Source: Paenibacillus sp. FSL R7-0345 | GTDB taxonomy: Bacteria > Bacillota > Bacilli > Paenibacillales > Paenibacillaceae | DNA length: 64,000 nucleotides | Reading direction: 5' to 3' | Assembly (NCBI RefSeq): GCF_038595055.1 | Contig: NZ_CP152002.1 | Coordinates: 2,958,501-3,022,500 of the forward strand | Shown: positions 35,628-43,278 of the stretch, one piece after another | Position numbering within the stretch: position 1 is the stretch's first letter | How the letters are laid out: every line of letters begins with the position of its first letter | Program-made: the position numbers and the translations under genes | Notes under the pieces: model-generated | Databases searched by the model: none | Seen by the model: only the letters and a program-made list of their open reading frames with translations | Told to the model about the DNA's origin: nothing

Positions 35628-35746
35628 ATGATTATGCAAAAAATATGCAGACAAAAGGGTTTAGGAATGGAAGCAGATGGTTAAATAAGGAATAAGTCAT
35701 TCGCATCCGTGCAAGGGTGTAGATTTCGGGAGGAGGCTGAACCATT

Positions 35747-35905
35747 ATGAATATGGCAGTACATAATCTTATGTCTTACAATCATCAATATTTTAGACCT
35801 CAACCGGTCACCGAGCACAAGCAATCCAGAGCCGAAGAGAAAACACAGAGCTTTCAAGACATACTTAATGAAAAGTTGAACAGCGGAAATATGATGAAGC
35901 GGTAG
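35747..35905 (+). CDS. Small protein of 52 residues
   Basis: ATG 35747 follows GGGAGGAGG by about 10 bases and opens a 52-codon frame. The product is polar; its second half reads AEEKTQSFQDILNEKLNSG. A similar SFxDIL..KL motif occurs near the N-terminus of some flagellar-operon proteins, but no flagellar gene is nearby, so this is weak. It has its own terminator 50 bases on. I regard it as a real small gene because of the ribosome site and terminator. Confidence 0.55.
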   Translation: MNMAVHNLMSYNHQYFRPQPVTEHKQSRAEEKTQSFQDILNEKLNSGNMMKR

Positions 35906-35956
35906 CCTGAAGATTACTCAAGCCCATTTCGCAGCTTAATTGCTGCAACAGAATAT

Positions 35957-35996
35957 AAGCCGGACACCTGCCCTGAGTGCAGTGTCCGGCTTCTTT
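35957..35996. terminator. Terminator between small gene and HNH gene
   Basis: AAGCCGGACAC pairs with GTGTCCGGCTT, followed by CTTT. It serves the small gene on the plus strand, and probably the convergent HNH gene too. Confidence 0.85.
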
Positions 35997-36009
35997 GTGT
36001 TATCCGTAG

Positions 36010-36315
36010 TCAGCGCTTTCCGCGGACATGCTGTGACTTGCGCAGCCTGGGCTCTGATCCCGGGGCCTGCTTGGCGATCCATTTCAGATAAGCAGCAATC
36101 TGCGGATCGCGCTGTAGGGCTGTTATCGTAGTAAGTCCAAGCGTCACCAGATCATCATTAGTATAGATGGCGTGAATCTGCCGGTGGCAGGCTTTGCACA
36201 GCAGTGCAGTCGGCTGGAGGGCGCCTCCTTTTTCCCGCGGGACCAGATGGTGGACGGTTGTTGCCAGGGGAGAACGGCCGCACAATTCACAGGTGCCGGA
36301 GGGCTGTCCTTTCAT
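36010..36315 (-). CDS. Small HNH endonuclease domain protein
   Basis: A 101-residue protein. It has zinc-ligand pairs C-x2-C (CELCGR) and C-x2-C (CKACHRQIHA), and the HNH core VHHLVPREKGGAL with the second metal His in HRQIHA. Such domains nick or cut DNA; small stand-alone ones are common in Bacilli and of unknown role. The C-terminal tail is basic. It lies 3 bases after a 70-residue gene on the same strand, so translation is probably coupled. The start has only a weak ribosome site. Confidence 0.85.
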   Translation of the reverse strand: MKGQPSGTCELCGRSPLATTVHHLVPREKGGALQPTALLCKACHRQIHAIYTNDDLVTLGLTTITALQRDPQIAAYLKWIAKQAPGSEPRLRKSQHVRGKR

Positions 36316-36318
36316 GAT

Positions 36319-36531
36319 CTAGCCCCGGACTTCGAAAAACTGGCAGGTGCGGCGCGAATAATAGGTTAAGTCGCTGACCCGCGACTGGATAATGACATCG
36401 GAATCGGTAAAGCGGACAACCGTTGCACCTGAATTCACCAGATGGTCATCCTCAAAGACCCGTACCGGCAGCTTGCGGTCAATGGCTTCCTGCAGGTCGC
36501 TGTCGGTATATAGCGGGCGGTTGATAGGCAT
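36319..36531 (-). CDS. Small protein of unknown function upstream of the HNH gene
   Basis: A 70-residue protein starting MPINRPLYTDSDLQEAI; AAAAAGGAG lies 10 bases before the ATG. The longer open frame from 36942 overruns the next gene and is a shadow. The product is likely a small alpha/beta fold with basic and acidic patches (VRVFEDDHLVNSGATVVRF). No family is recognised. The next gene, the HNH protein, follows by 3 bases; the two may act together. Confidence 0.65.
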   Translation of the reverse strand: MPINRPLYTDSDLQEAIDRKLPVRVFEDDHLVNSGATVVRFTDSDVIIQSRVSDLTYYSRRTCQFFEVRG

Positions 36532-36668
36532 TAGAACATTCTCCTTTTTAACTGTGAATATGAACTTGAAATACAACCAGTATAACTGTGGAGGAGTGAT
36601 AAATCCAATCCGGGCTGCCCGGAATCGTAAGTATTTCAACCCTAAATCGGAAGTTTGCCTCCTCTGCA

Positions 36669-36713
36669 AAAGGTTTCTCGTAAGGTACACTAAGTCTTGT
36701 AAGAGAAACCTTT
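36669..36713 (+). promoter_or_regulatory. Inverted repeat before the sugar importer genes
   Basis: AAAGGTTTCTC (36669-36679) and GAGAAACCTTT (36703-36713) form a perfect 11-base inverted repeat separated by 23 bases, ending 17 bases before the binding-protein ATG. It is either the operator of the linked regulator or an mRNA stem near the ribosome site. A clear promoter is not visible beside it. Confidence 0.5.
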
Positions 36714-36730
36714 GAGAGGGGTACAGAGGA

Positions 36731-38089
36731 ATGAAAACAGGAAAGAATCTGGCGCTGGCACTTGCGTCCGTCATGCTCGTAGGATCACTGGCAGCATGCG
36801 GGGGCAACAACGCAGAGAACAATGCGAACAAAGATAATACGGGTAACAACGCAAAAGGTACAAATGCTCCGGCTACAGAAGCAGCAACTGCAGAGCCTGC
36901 TGAAAAAGTGGAGCTGTCCTTCTGGACACTCGGTAACGTCAACTATGAAGAGCTGGCGAACGAGTATACGAAGGAGCATCCGAACGTTACGATCAAAATC
37001 CAAAATACCGGTGACCAGACTGCGCATCACAACAATCTGACTACCGCTTTATCCGCAGGCTCCGGCGCACCTGATATTTTCCAACTTGAAATCGGTTTCA
37101 TGGAGCGTTTCATCAGTGCCCAGGATAAATTCTACAACCTGAACGACCTTGGCGCGAAGGACATTCAGGCTAACTATCTGGACTGGAAATGGAAGCAGGC
37201 TTCCTCGATCGACGGCAGCTTCCAGCTTGGACTTCCGACCGATATCGGGCCAACTGTTGTTTACTACCGCACGGATCTGGCTGAAGCAGCCGGACTGCCT
37301 AGCGATCCTGAAGGCTTCAGCGCAGCAATTGATACCTGGGATAAATTTGCTGCTGTAGCGAAGGCCTACAAAGACAAGACCGGCAAATATTTCTCCGACT
37401 TGACTGATCTGACTTATAACGCGCTGCGCGACCAGTCTGCAGATGAAATCTACTTCAGCAAGGCTGACGGTAAATTCATCGGCGACACCAATCCGCAGGT
37501 CAAGAAAGCTTACGATTTCACAGTAAAAGGCATCCAGGAAGGCTGGATCAGCAACTACCTGCTGTGGTCGCCTGAATGGGGCCAAGGCATGAGCGACGGC
37601 TCGTTCGCCGTAGTCATGGGACCTGCCTGGATGGCCGGTAATATCAAGAGCAATGCGCCGGACTCGGCCGGCAAATGGAAAATTGCCCAGCTGCCTGAAG
37701 GCGCCGGTAACTGGGGCGGATCGTTCATCACCCTGCCGAAGGAAGGCAAACACCCGAAAGAAGCTTATGATTTCATCCAGTGGATGGTTAACAAGGACAA
37801 TCAGCTGGAGTCGTTCAAGACCAAAGGCCTGATGCCTTCGATCCCTGCACTGTATGAAGATCCTGCATTCGTAGACTTCAAGGATGATTTCTTCGGCGGA
37901 CAGCAGACGGCTGTGGAATTTGGTAAAGCGGCTAACCGCGTTAAACCAGTATATTACGGACCGCTGCATGACCAGACGGATACCTTCTTCAAGAATGCGC
38001 TCAAGAACGTAATCGAGAAGAAAGCGGACCCTGCAAAAGAGTGGGATGATGCTGTAAAACAGGCGAAGACTCTGGCAGAACGCAGCTAG
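36731..38089 (+). CDS. Sugar ABC importer substrate-binding lipoprotein
   Basis: A 452-residue extracellular solute-binding protein (family 1, MalE-like). Signal peptide ends at VGSLAAC, followed by an N/T/A-rich linker. The sugar-binding domain starts at VELSFWTLGNVNYEELANEY and includes SAGSGAPDIFQLEIGF and the C-terminal tryptophan-containing lid. It is followed by two permease genes and by a two-component system, the usual layout of CUT1 importers for oligosaccharides. The sugar is not known. No ATPase gene is in the cluster, so a shared MsmX-like ATPase is probable. Confidence 0.92.
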   Translation: MKTGKNLALALASVMLVGSLAACGGNNAENNANKDNTGNNAKGTNAPATEAATAEPAEKVELSFWTLGNVNYEELANEYTKEHPNVTIKIQNTGDQTAHHNNLTTALSAGSGAPDIFQLEIGFMERFISAQDKFYNLNDLGAKDIQANYLDWKWKQASSIDGSFQLGLPTDIGPTVVYYRTDLAEAAGLPSDPEGFSAAIDTWDKFAAVAKAYKDKTGKYFSDLTDLTYNALRDQSADEIYFSKADGKFIGDTNPQVKKAYDFTVKGIQEGWISNYLLWSPEWGQGMSDGSFAVVMGPAWMAGNIKSNAPDSAGKWKIAQLPEGAGNWGGSFITLPKEGKHPKEAYDFIQWMVNKDNQLESFKTKGLMPSIPALYEDPAFVDFKDDFFGGQQTAVEFGKAANRVKPVYYGPLHDQTDTFFKNALKNVIEKKADPAKEWDDAVKQAKTLAERS

Positions 38090-38123
38090 GCTCTAAATCG
38101 TCAAGTGTGATATAAACCGGACA

Positions 38124-38164
38124 TCCGGATTCCTGAGAGAGCAGGCAGCTCCCGGGAATCCGGA
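38124..38164 (+). other. Intercistronic hairpin between binding protein and permease
   Basis: TCCGGATTCC (38124-38133) pairs with GGAATCCGGA (38155-38164), no T-run. Probably protects the binding-protein mRNA and gives unequal expression. A similar arrangement is seen at 4478-4502. Confidence 0.55.
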
Positions 38165-38207
38165 TTCTTCGGGAAAAGAGTTTTCTTAATTATCCTGGAG
38201 GTGTGAC

Positions 38208-39161
38208 ATGGCTGAACCCGTAATTACGAGTCCGCATGCCGAGAGCAAACGCCCTTTTTTAACTGAACAAAGACGGAGCCGGATTACGGCCTATACCTTT
38301 ATCTCACCGTTCTTTATTCTGTTCTCGATATTCGGACTATACCCGATCTTTTTTACCTTCTATTTATCCTTCTTCAAATGGGATGCACTCAATCCGATGA
38401 AGTTCGTCGGCTTCAAAAACTATGATCTGGTTACCAGTGACCCGACCTTCTGGATTTCGTTCAGCAACACGCTCATTATGGGCCTGATGGGTACCGTACC
38501 GCAGGTAATGCTGGCGCTGCTGCTGGCTGTGCTGCTGCACTCGGGAATGACCAAATTTAAAAAGACGTTCCGTATTCTTTATTTCATGCCGAATATTACG
38601 TCCATCGTGGCCGTTACGCTTGTATTCAGCACCCTGTTCGGCAATAACGGGATGATCAACTGGATGCTGAACGGTCTTGGGCTTGATAGTGTTGCCTTTA
38701 ACTCCGGCTGGTGGGGTGTCAAAATTGCCATTTCCACGATGGTAATGTGGCGCTGGACGGGCTACAACGCCATTATCTTCCTGTCCGGTCTGCAGAGTAT
38801 TCCGATGGACCTGTATGAATCCGCCCGCATTGACGGTGCCAACCGCAGACAGCAGCTGTTTTCGATTACACTCCCGCTGCTTAAGCCGTTCATTATTTTT
38901 GTATCCCTGCAGTCGACGATCGGCGCCCTGCAGCTGTTCACAGAGCCTTATGTATTCCTCGGCCAGGCAGGAACCGGTTCTACACGCCAGGAAGGGATTA
39001 CTATGGTTACTTATCTGTACAGTGAAGCGTTCCGTAACGGCTTCTTCGGTACAGCGGCGGCAACAGCGGTTATGCTGTTCCTCGTCACTATTCTCTTCTC
39101 CATCCTTAACATGCTGATTTCCAGAGGCACAGGCGGAGACACTGGAGGCAAAAAAGCATGA
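38208..39161 (+). CDS. Sugar ABC importer permease, MalF/UgpA-like
   Basis: A 317-residue membrane protein with about six helices and the inner-membrane transport loop: EAA-type motif with YESARIDGANRRQQLFSITL before LPLLKPF. The N-terminal helix (FISPFFILFSIFGLYPIFF) is typical of CUT1 first permeases. TGGAGG lies 8-10 bases before the ATG. It overlaps the second permease gene by 4 bases, a stop/start overlap. Confidence 0.93.
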   Translation: MAEPVITSPHAESKRPFLTEQRRSRITAYTFISPFFILFSIFGLYPIFFTFYLSFFKWDALNPMKFVGFKNYDLVTSDPTFWISFSNTLIMGLMGTVPQVMLALLLAVLLHSGMTKFKKTFRILYFMPNITSIVAVTLVFSTLFGNNGMINWMLNGLGLDSVAFNSGWWGVKIAISTMVMWRWTGYNAIIFLSGLQSIPMDLYESARIDGANRRQQLFSITLPLLKPFIIFVSLQSTIGALQLFTEPYVFLGQAGTGSTRQEGITMVTYLYSEAFRNGFFGTAAATAVMLFLVTILFSILNMLISRGTGGDTGGKKA

Positions 39162-40021
39162 GTACACTGCGAATGTTTAGAAAAAAACCGGATGATCTCG
39201 GATTCCTCGGCAAGCTGGGCTTTTATTTCCTGCTGATTCTCGGGGCGCTGGTCTCTGTATTCCCGTTCTATTGGATGTTTGTGGTCGGCACTAACGATAA
39301 AGGGGCCGTATTCCATGTACCGCCGCTTTTGACTGTCGGAGACCAGTTCTTTATCAACTTTAAGCGTGTACTGGAAAAAGCGGATTTCTTCCAGGCGCTC
39401 GGCAACTCACTGTTCGTATCCTCGATGGTAACGGTCTCGGTCGTGTTCTTCTGTACACTGGCCGGTTACGCTTTTGCCAAATATGAATTCCCGTTCAAAA
39501 ACGCGCTGTTTGTGTTCGTTATCGCCACCCTGATCGTTCCGCAGCAGCTGGGCGTATTGCCGACCTATGTCATCATGGCCAAACTGCACTGGATCGACAG
39601 CTACAAGGCTCTGATTGTACCAGCGATGGTCAATGCCTTCGGGATTTTCTGGATGAGACAGTATATTACCTCGGCGGTGCCGACCGAGCTGATTGAAGCG
39701 GGACGTATTGATGGCGGCGGCCATTTCCGGATTTTCTGGAATATCGCCGTTCCTGTAATTACACCTGCGATGGCCACGCTGGGAATCCTCAATTTCATGA
39801 CCGTATGGAATGACTTCTTCTGGCCGCTCGTCGTGCTGAAGAACAAGGAGCACTACACCATTCAGATTGCACTGCAGCAGCTCTTTACTACCCGCGACGG
39901 TCTTGACTACGGCATGATCATGTCTGCGACCTTTACGGCGACACTGCCGCTGCTGATTGTATTCCTGCTGTTCAGCCGCTGGGTTATCGCCGGTCTGACC
40001 TCCGGGGCAATCAAGAGCTAG
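39158..40021 (+). CDS. Sugar ABC importer permease, MalG/UgpE-like
   Basis: A 287-residue membrane protein with six helices; the EAA loop reads ELIEAGRIDGGGHFRIFWNI, then AVPVITPAMATLGI. It is the second CUT1 permease and pairs with the preceding one. The ATG overlaps the previous stop. The last helix and the closing FSRWVIAGLTSGAIKS segment are characteristic. The histidine kinase gene follows after 132 bases. Confidence 0.93.
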   Translation: MSTLRMFRKKPDDLGFLGKLGFYFLLILGALVSVFPFYWMFVVGTNDKGAVFHVPPLLTVGDQFFINFKRVLEKADFFQALGNSLFVSSMVTVSVVFFCTLAGYAFAKYEFPFKNALFVFVIATLIVPQQLGVLPTYVIMAKLHWIDSYKALIVPAMVNAFGIFWMRQYITSAVPTELIEAGRIDGGGHFRIFWNIAVPVITPAMATLGILNFMTVWNDFFWPLVVLKNKEHYTIQIALQQLFTTRDGLDYGMIMSATFTATLPLLIVFLLFSRWVIAGLTSGAIKS

Positions 40022-40045
40022 AACAAAAAGGAAACTGGAGTATAC

Positions 40046-40117
40046 GTGAAGAATAATAGAGGAGGCAGAAGCGGCGGAGCCGTCCTTGTACGCAGGGGCG
40101 GCATTATTTCCGCTTGA
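40046..40117 (+). CDS. Possible 23-residue basic peptide before the kinase gene
   Basis: GTG 40046 follows TGGAG by about 6 bases and opens a 23-codon frame, product beginning MKNNRGGRSGGAVLV and very basic/glycine-rich. It lies in the 132-base gap between permease and kinase and ends before the kinase ribosome site. It may be chance; only the weak ribosome site and position support it. Confidence 0.25.
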   Translation: MKNNRGGRSGGAVLVRRGGIISA

Positions 40118-40153
40118 GTCCGGCTGAAGACAGCAGGGGGAAGGTAAACGGCA

Positions 40154-41878
40154 ATGAAGCTAAGACGCAAAATTCTGTTCGCTATTATACTTCTCGTTTT
40201 CATTCCCGTTATTGTAATGGGAATCGTTACGTATGTTAACTTTTCAAAAACCATGGAGAAGAAATCGAGCAGCTTTTACTGGATCTCGTTACTTGAGACC
40301 GACCGCAAATTAAAATTCGCACTGAGCGAAATATCATCCATCACTAATTCGGCCATCACGCAGCCTGCCATTCAGCAGTCGCTGAAGCAGCCGAATTTTG
40401 TGCTGACTTACGACCGCAAGCAGGAGATCAACAACCTGCTGATCAATCATCCGATGATCACCTCCTTCAGTCTCTACGGGAAGGACCGGCTGCTGTACCA
40501 GTACAATGCGCCGATGTCTTTTGCCGATATGCGGAAGCAGGTATGGTATGGCGCAATGGAAGGCGCTGAAGGCAGGCCGGTCTGGTCAGGTCCGGGGGAA
40601 AACGGCTCGGAGGCTGCGGGCAAGCCGGTGCTGGTGCAGGCCAGAGTCATTAAGGATTATTACTCCCTTGAGGATATCGGCTATCTGGTTGTGTACGTCA
40701 AGCCGGATCTGCTGGACCAGATCTTCTGGGAGGCGGCGACGCTGAAGAAAGGCGACATTCTGCTGGTAAACAAGCAGGGCAATATCGTCTTTAACAAATC
40801 CGGGGAGCATATCGGGCAGCGGACGGAGTTTCCTTTTCTGCAGGCAGATTATACCCAAAGCCAGGACTATTACATCGACAATTACCAGGGAGAGAAGTCG
40901 CTGATTACTTTCCTGCCTTCACATAATGCAGACTGGTATCTCGCAGCAATCACCCCGATGAATCTGATCTCCTCGGAGTCCGATTCGATCCGCAATCTGG
41001 CGATTATTCTGGGAACGGTTTCACTGCTGTCTGCGTTTTTATTCGACCGCTATTTCGTCAGGCGGCTGGTACGCAGCATCAACAGTGCGGTCAACGGGAT
41101 GAAGCGGGTTAAACAGGGGATCTTTATGCCGATTACTACACCGCTGCGTTCGGATGATGAGAGCGACCTGCTGATCGACGGCTTTAACCGGATGAGCTCG
41201 CAGATCAGTGAGCTGATCCAGCAGGTGCAGACCGAGCAGGGGCGCAAGAAGGAAGCGGAAATGCAGGCGCTGATGGCACAGATCAATCCGCATTTTATCT
41301 ACAACTCTCTGGAATCGATCAACTCGATGGCTGTGCTGGCCGGCAACCGTGATATCAGTAGAATGGTCGTATCCCTCGGCAAGCTGCTGCGGATCAGCAT
41401 CAGCCAGAACCAGGAGCTGATTCCGCTGCAGATGGAGCTGGAGCATGTGCGGCATTATCTGGATATCCAGAAATTCCGGTTCGAGGATAAATTCAGCTAT
41501 AAGATTGACATGCCGGCTGATCTCAGGCAGGTGATGACCCAGAAGCTGATTGTCCAGCCGATTGTCGAGAATGCGCTCTATCATGCCATCGAACAGATGG
41601 AGGAGCATGGCGAGATCACGATCAGCGCACAGCAAAACGGCAAAGATATCATCATTATTGTAAAGGATAACGGACCGGGCTTTGATCTTTCTACAATGAT
41701 GAGCCTGTGGAACACGGAACACAGCAATCCCAAAAAATATGCGGACAGCGGAGTCGGCCTGCGGAATGTACATGAGCGCCTGAACATCCGCTTTGGCCAT
41801 CCTTACGGCATTATGGTCTGTTCCTCCCCGGGATTCGGCTCAACAATCTGTATCCGGATTCCGACCATACAGCCATGA
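40154..41878 (+). CDS. Sensor histidine kinase, YesM family
   Basis: A 574-residue kinase. Helix 1 (about 10-31), an extracellular Cache-like sensor (about 35-280), helix 2 (about 283-305), HAMP linker, a coiled coil rich in Q/E, then the His kinase domain with phospho-acceptor His at residue 380 in MAQINPHFIYNSLESIN. The ATPase part has the N box QPIVENALYHAIEQ and VKDNGPGFD. The kinase is typical of the YesM/LytS group that pairs with AraC-type YesN regulators. It follows the permeases and precedes a second binding protein and the regulator. GGGGGAAGG precedes the ATG. Confidence 0.93.
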   Translation: MKLRRKILFAIILLVFIPVIVMGIVTYVNFSKTMEKKSSSFYWISLLETDRKLKFALSEISSITNSAITQPAIQQSLKQPNFVLTYDRKQEINNLLINHPMITSFSLYGKDRLLYQYNAPMSFADMRKQVWYGAMEGAEGRPVWSGPGENGSEAAGKPVLVQARVIKDYYSLEDIGYLVVYVKPDLLDQIFWEAATLKKGDILLVNKQGNIVFNKSGEHIGQRTEFPFLQADYTQSQDYYIDNYQGEKSLITFLPSHNADWYLAAITPMNLISSESDSIRNLAIILGTVSLLSAFLFDRYFVRRLVRSINSAVNGMKRVKQGIFMPITTPLRSDDESDLLIDGFNRMSSQISELIQQVQTEQGRKKEAEMQALMAQINPHFIYNSLESINSMAVLAGNRDISRMVVSLGKLLRISISQNQELIPLQMELEHVRHYLDIQKFRFEDKFSYKIDMPADLRQVMTQKLIVQPIVENALYHAIEQMEEHGEITISAQQNGKDIIIIVKDNGPGFDLSTMMSLWNTEHSNPKKYADSGVGLRNVHERLNIRFGHPYGIMVCSSPGFGSTICIRIPTIQP

Positions 41879-41913
41879 AGTACTTTATCGGAACGAAAGC
41901 GGGGAGAAATGCT

Positions 41914-43260
41914 GTGAGATGGTTGACCAAATGGGGCTGGATTCTGCTGTATATTGCACTGATGGCCGGAGCCGTACTGTTTATTTCTTTTGGCAATAAA
42001 GAGCCGATTGAAGATAACTCTCCTGAGAAAATAACGCTGACCTTCCGCCATTTCTGGCTGAAGGAGCACGACCGGCCGCTGCTGGCGATCTTTGAGGAGG
42101 TCGTCCGGGAATATCAGCAGGACCACCCGAACGTTAAAGTAAACTTTGAGGGACTGGATCAGACGATTCACCGTGAGCAGAAGTTAAAAAGTGAAATGGT
42201 CACCGGGACCCCGCCCGATATGTTTGTACTGTTCGGAGGCGCTGAGATTGAGCCTTACGTCAGATCTAACCGTCTGATGGATCTGACCGGTTTTGTACAG
42301 GAAAACGGGCTGAACCATCAATTCAGTGACCTGCATCTGTGGACCTTTGACCAGCATATTTACGGGCTGCCGATCGAAGGGAACGCGGAGCCGCTGTATT
42401 ACAATAAGACGCTGTTCAAGAAGCTGGGCATCAAGCCGCCGGAAACGGTCAGTGAGCTGGATAAGGCCATCCTTCAGCTGAAGGCTGCGGGGATAACCCC
42501 GTTTGCGCTTGGTAATGAGGACCGCTGGCCGGCCGGGATTTTTGCCCATTATCTGATGGACCGTTATGCCGGACCGGAGCTGATCCAGAAGCTGGTTGCC
42601 GGGAAAGACGGCGCGGCTTTTGTGAATAAGGAATATCTGGAGGCGTTCAGCCATCTGGAGCGATGGATCGGCGAAGGGGCATTCAGTGCAGATTCTAATG
42701 ATACGTCACCGGAAAATGCGGTCCGTATGTTCAGCGGCGGAGAAGCCGGGATGTATTTGAACGGCAACTGGGATATTAACCTGTTCACAGGCGAGACAGC
42801 TCCGGAGGGCTTCGAAAATGAAGTCGGAGTCCTCCCGTTCCCGTCGTTAATTAAAGGGGCAGAGCCCTCCATCGCCGGAGGCTATACGATCGGCATCGGC
42901 CTATCGTCCAGTCTGACAGGGGCGAAGCGCGAGGCGGCGCTGGAGCTGATGAAAGCCTTCTATACAAAGGAGATTCAGACACGGATTGTGTATGAGGGAT
43001 TAAGAATCCCCTCCATGCGGATTGCCTTTGATCCGGAGAAGACCGGTCCGGTATTCGCGCAGGTGATGGAGATTATGGATAAGGACCGCCAGAGCTTCGT
43101 GCCTTATGACAATCTGCTGTCGCCGGAAGTGAAAAAAACCTTTCTCAGTGTCATCGAAGACATGATAGACGGCGGGTTGGCGGCGCAGGATGCCCTGCAG
43201 CAGCTGCAGTCCGCGTCGGAGCAGTACTGGAATCTTATACAAAGCTCGGCTGTACAATAA
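41914..43260 (+). CDS. Membrane-anchored substrate-binding protein, probable kinase partner
   Basis: About 448 residues. An uncleaved-looking N-terminal helix (WGWILLYIALMAGAVLFISF) with no lipobox Cys, then a family 1 sugar-binding domain (LTFRHFWLKEHDRPLL, GTPPDMFVLFGGAEIEPYV, YGLPIEGNAEPLYYNKTLF). An ATG at 41875 overlaps the kinase stop but has no ribosome site; GTG 41914 has GGGGAG 7 bases upstream and is preferred. It sits between kinase and regulator genes, not beside the permeases, which suggests a ligand-sensing partner of the kinase rather than the transport receptor. The sugar is unknown. Confidence 0.85.
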   Translation: MRWLTKWGWILLYIALMAGAVLFISFGNKEPIEDNSPEKITLTFRHFWLKEHDRPLLAIFEEVVREYQQDHPNVKVNFEGLDQTIHREQKLKSEMVTGTPPDMFVLFGGAEIEPYVRSNRLMDLTGFVQENGLNHQFSDLHLWTFDQHIYGLPIEGNAEPLYYNKTLFKKLGIKPPETVSELDKAILQLKAAGITPFALGNEDRWPAGIFAHYLMDRYAGPELIQKLVAGKDGAAFVNKEYLEAFSHLERWIGEGAFSADSNDTSPENAVRMFSGGEAGMYLNGNWDINLFTGETAPEGFENEVGVLPFPSLIKGAEPSIAGGYTIGIGLSSSLTGAKREAALELMKAFYTKEIQTRIVYEGLRIPSMRIAFDPEKTGPVFAQVMEIMDKDRQSFVPYDNLLSPEVKKTFLSVIEDMIDGGLAAQDALQQLQSASEQYWNLIQSSAVQ

Positions 43261-43278
43261 ATCTGGGAGGTGTGTGAA

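Noticed and set aside
36319-36942. 207-codon minus-strand frame with a hydrophobic start across the binding-protein gene
   Set aside because: The upstream part overlaps the importer gene and its control region; ATG 36531 has the good ribosome site, so only the last 70 codons are accepted.
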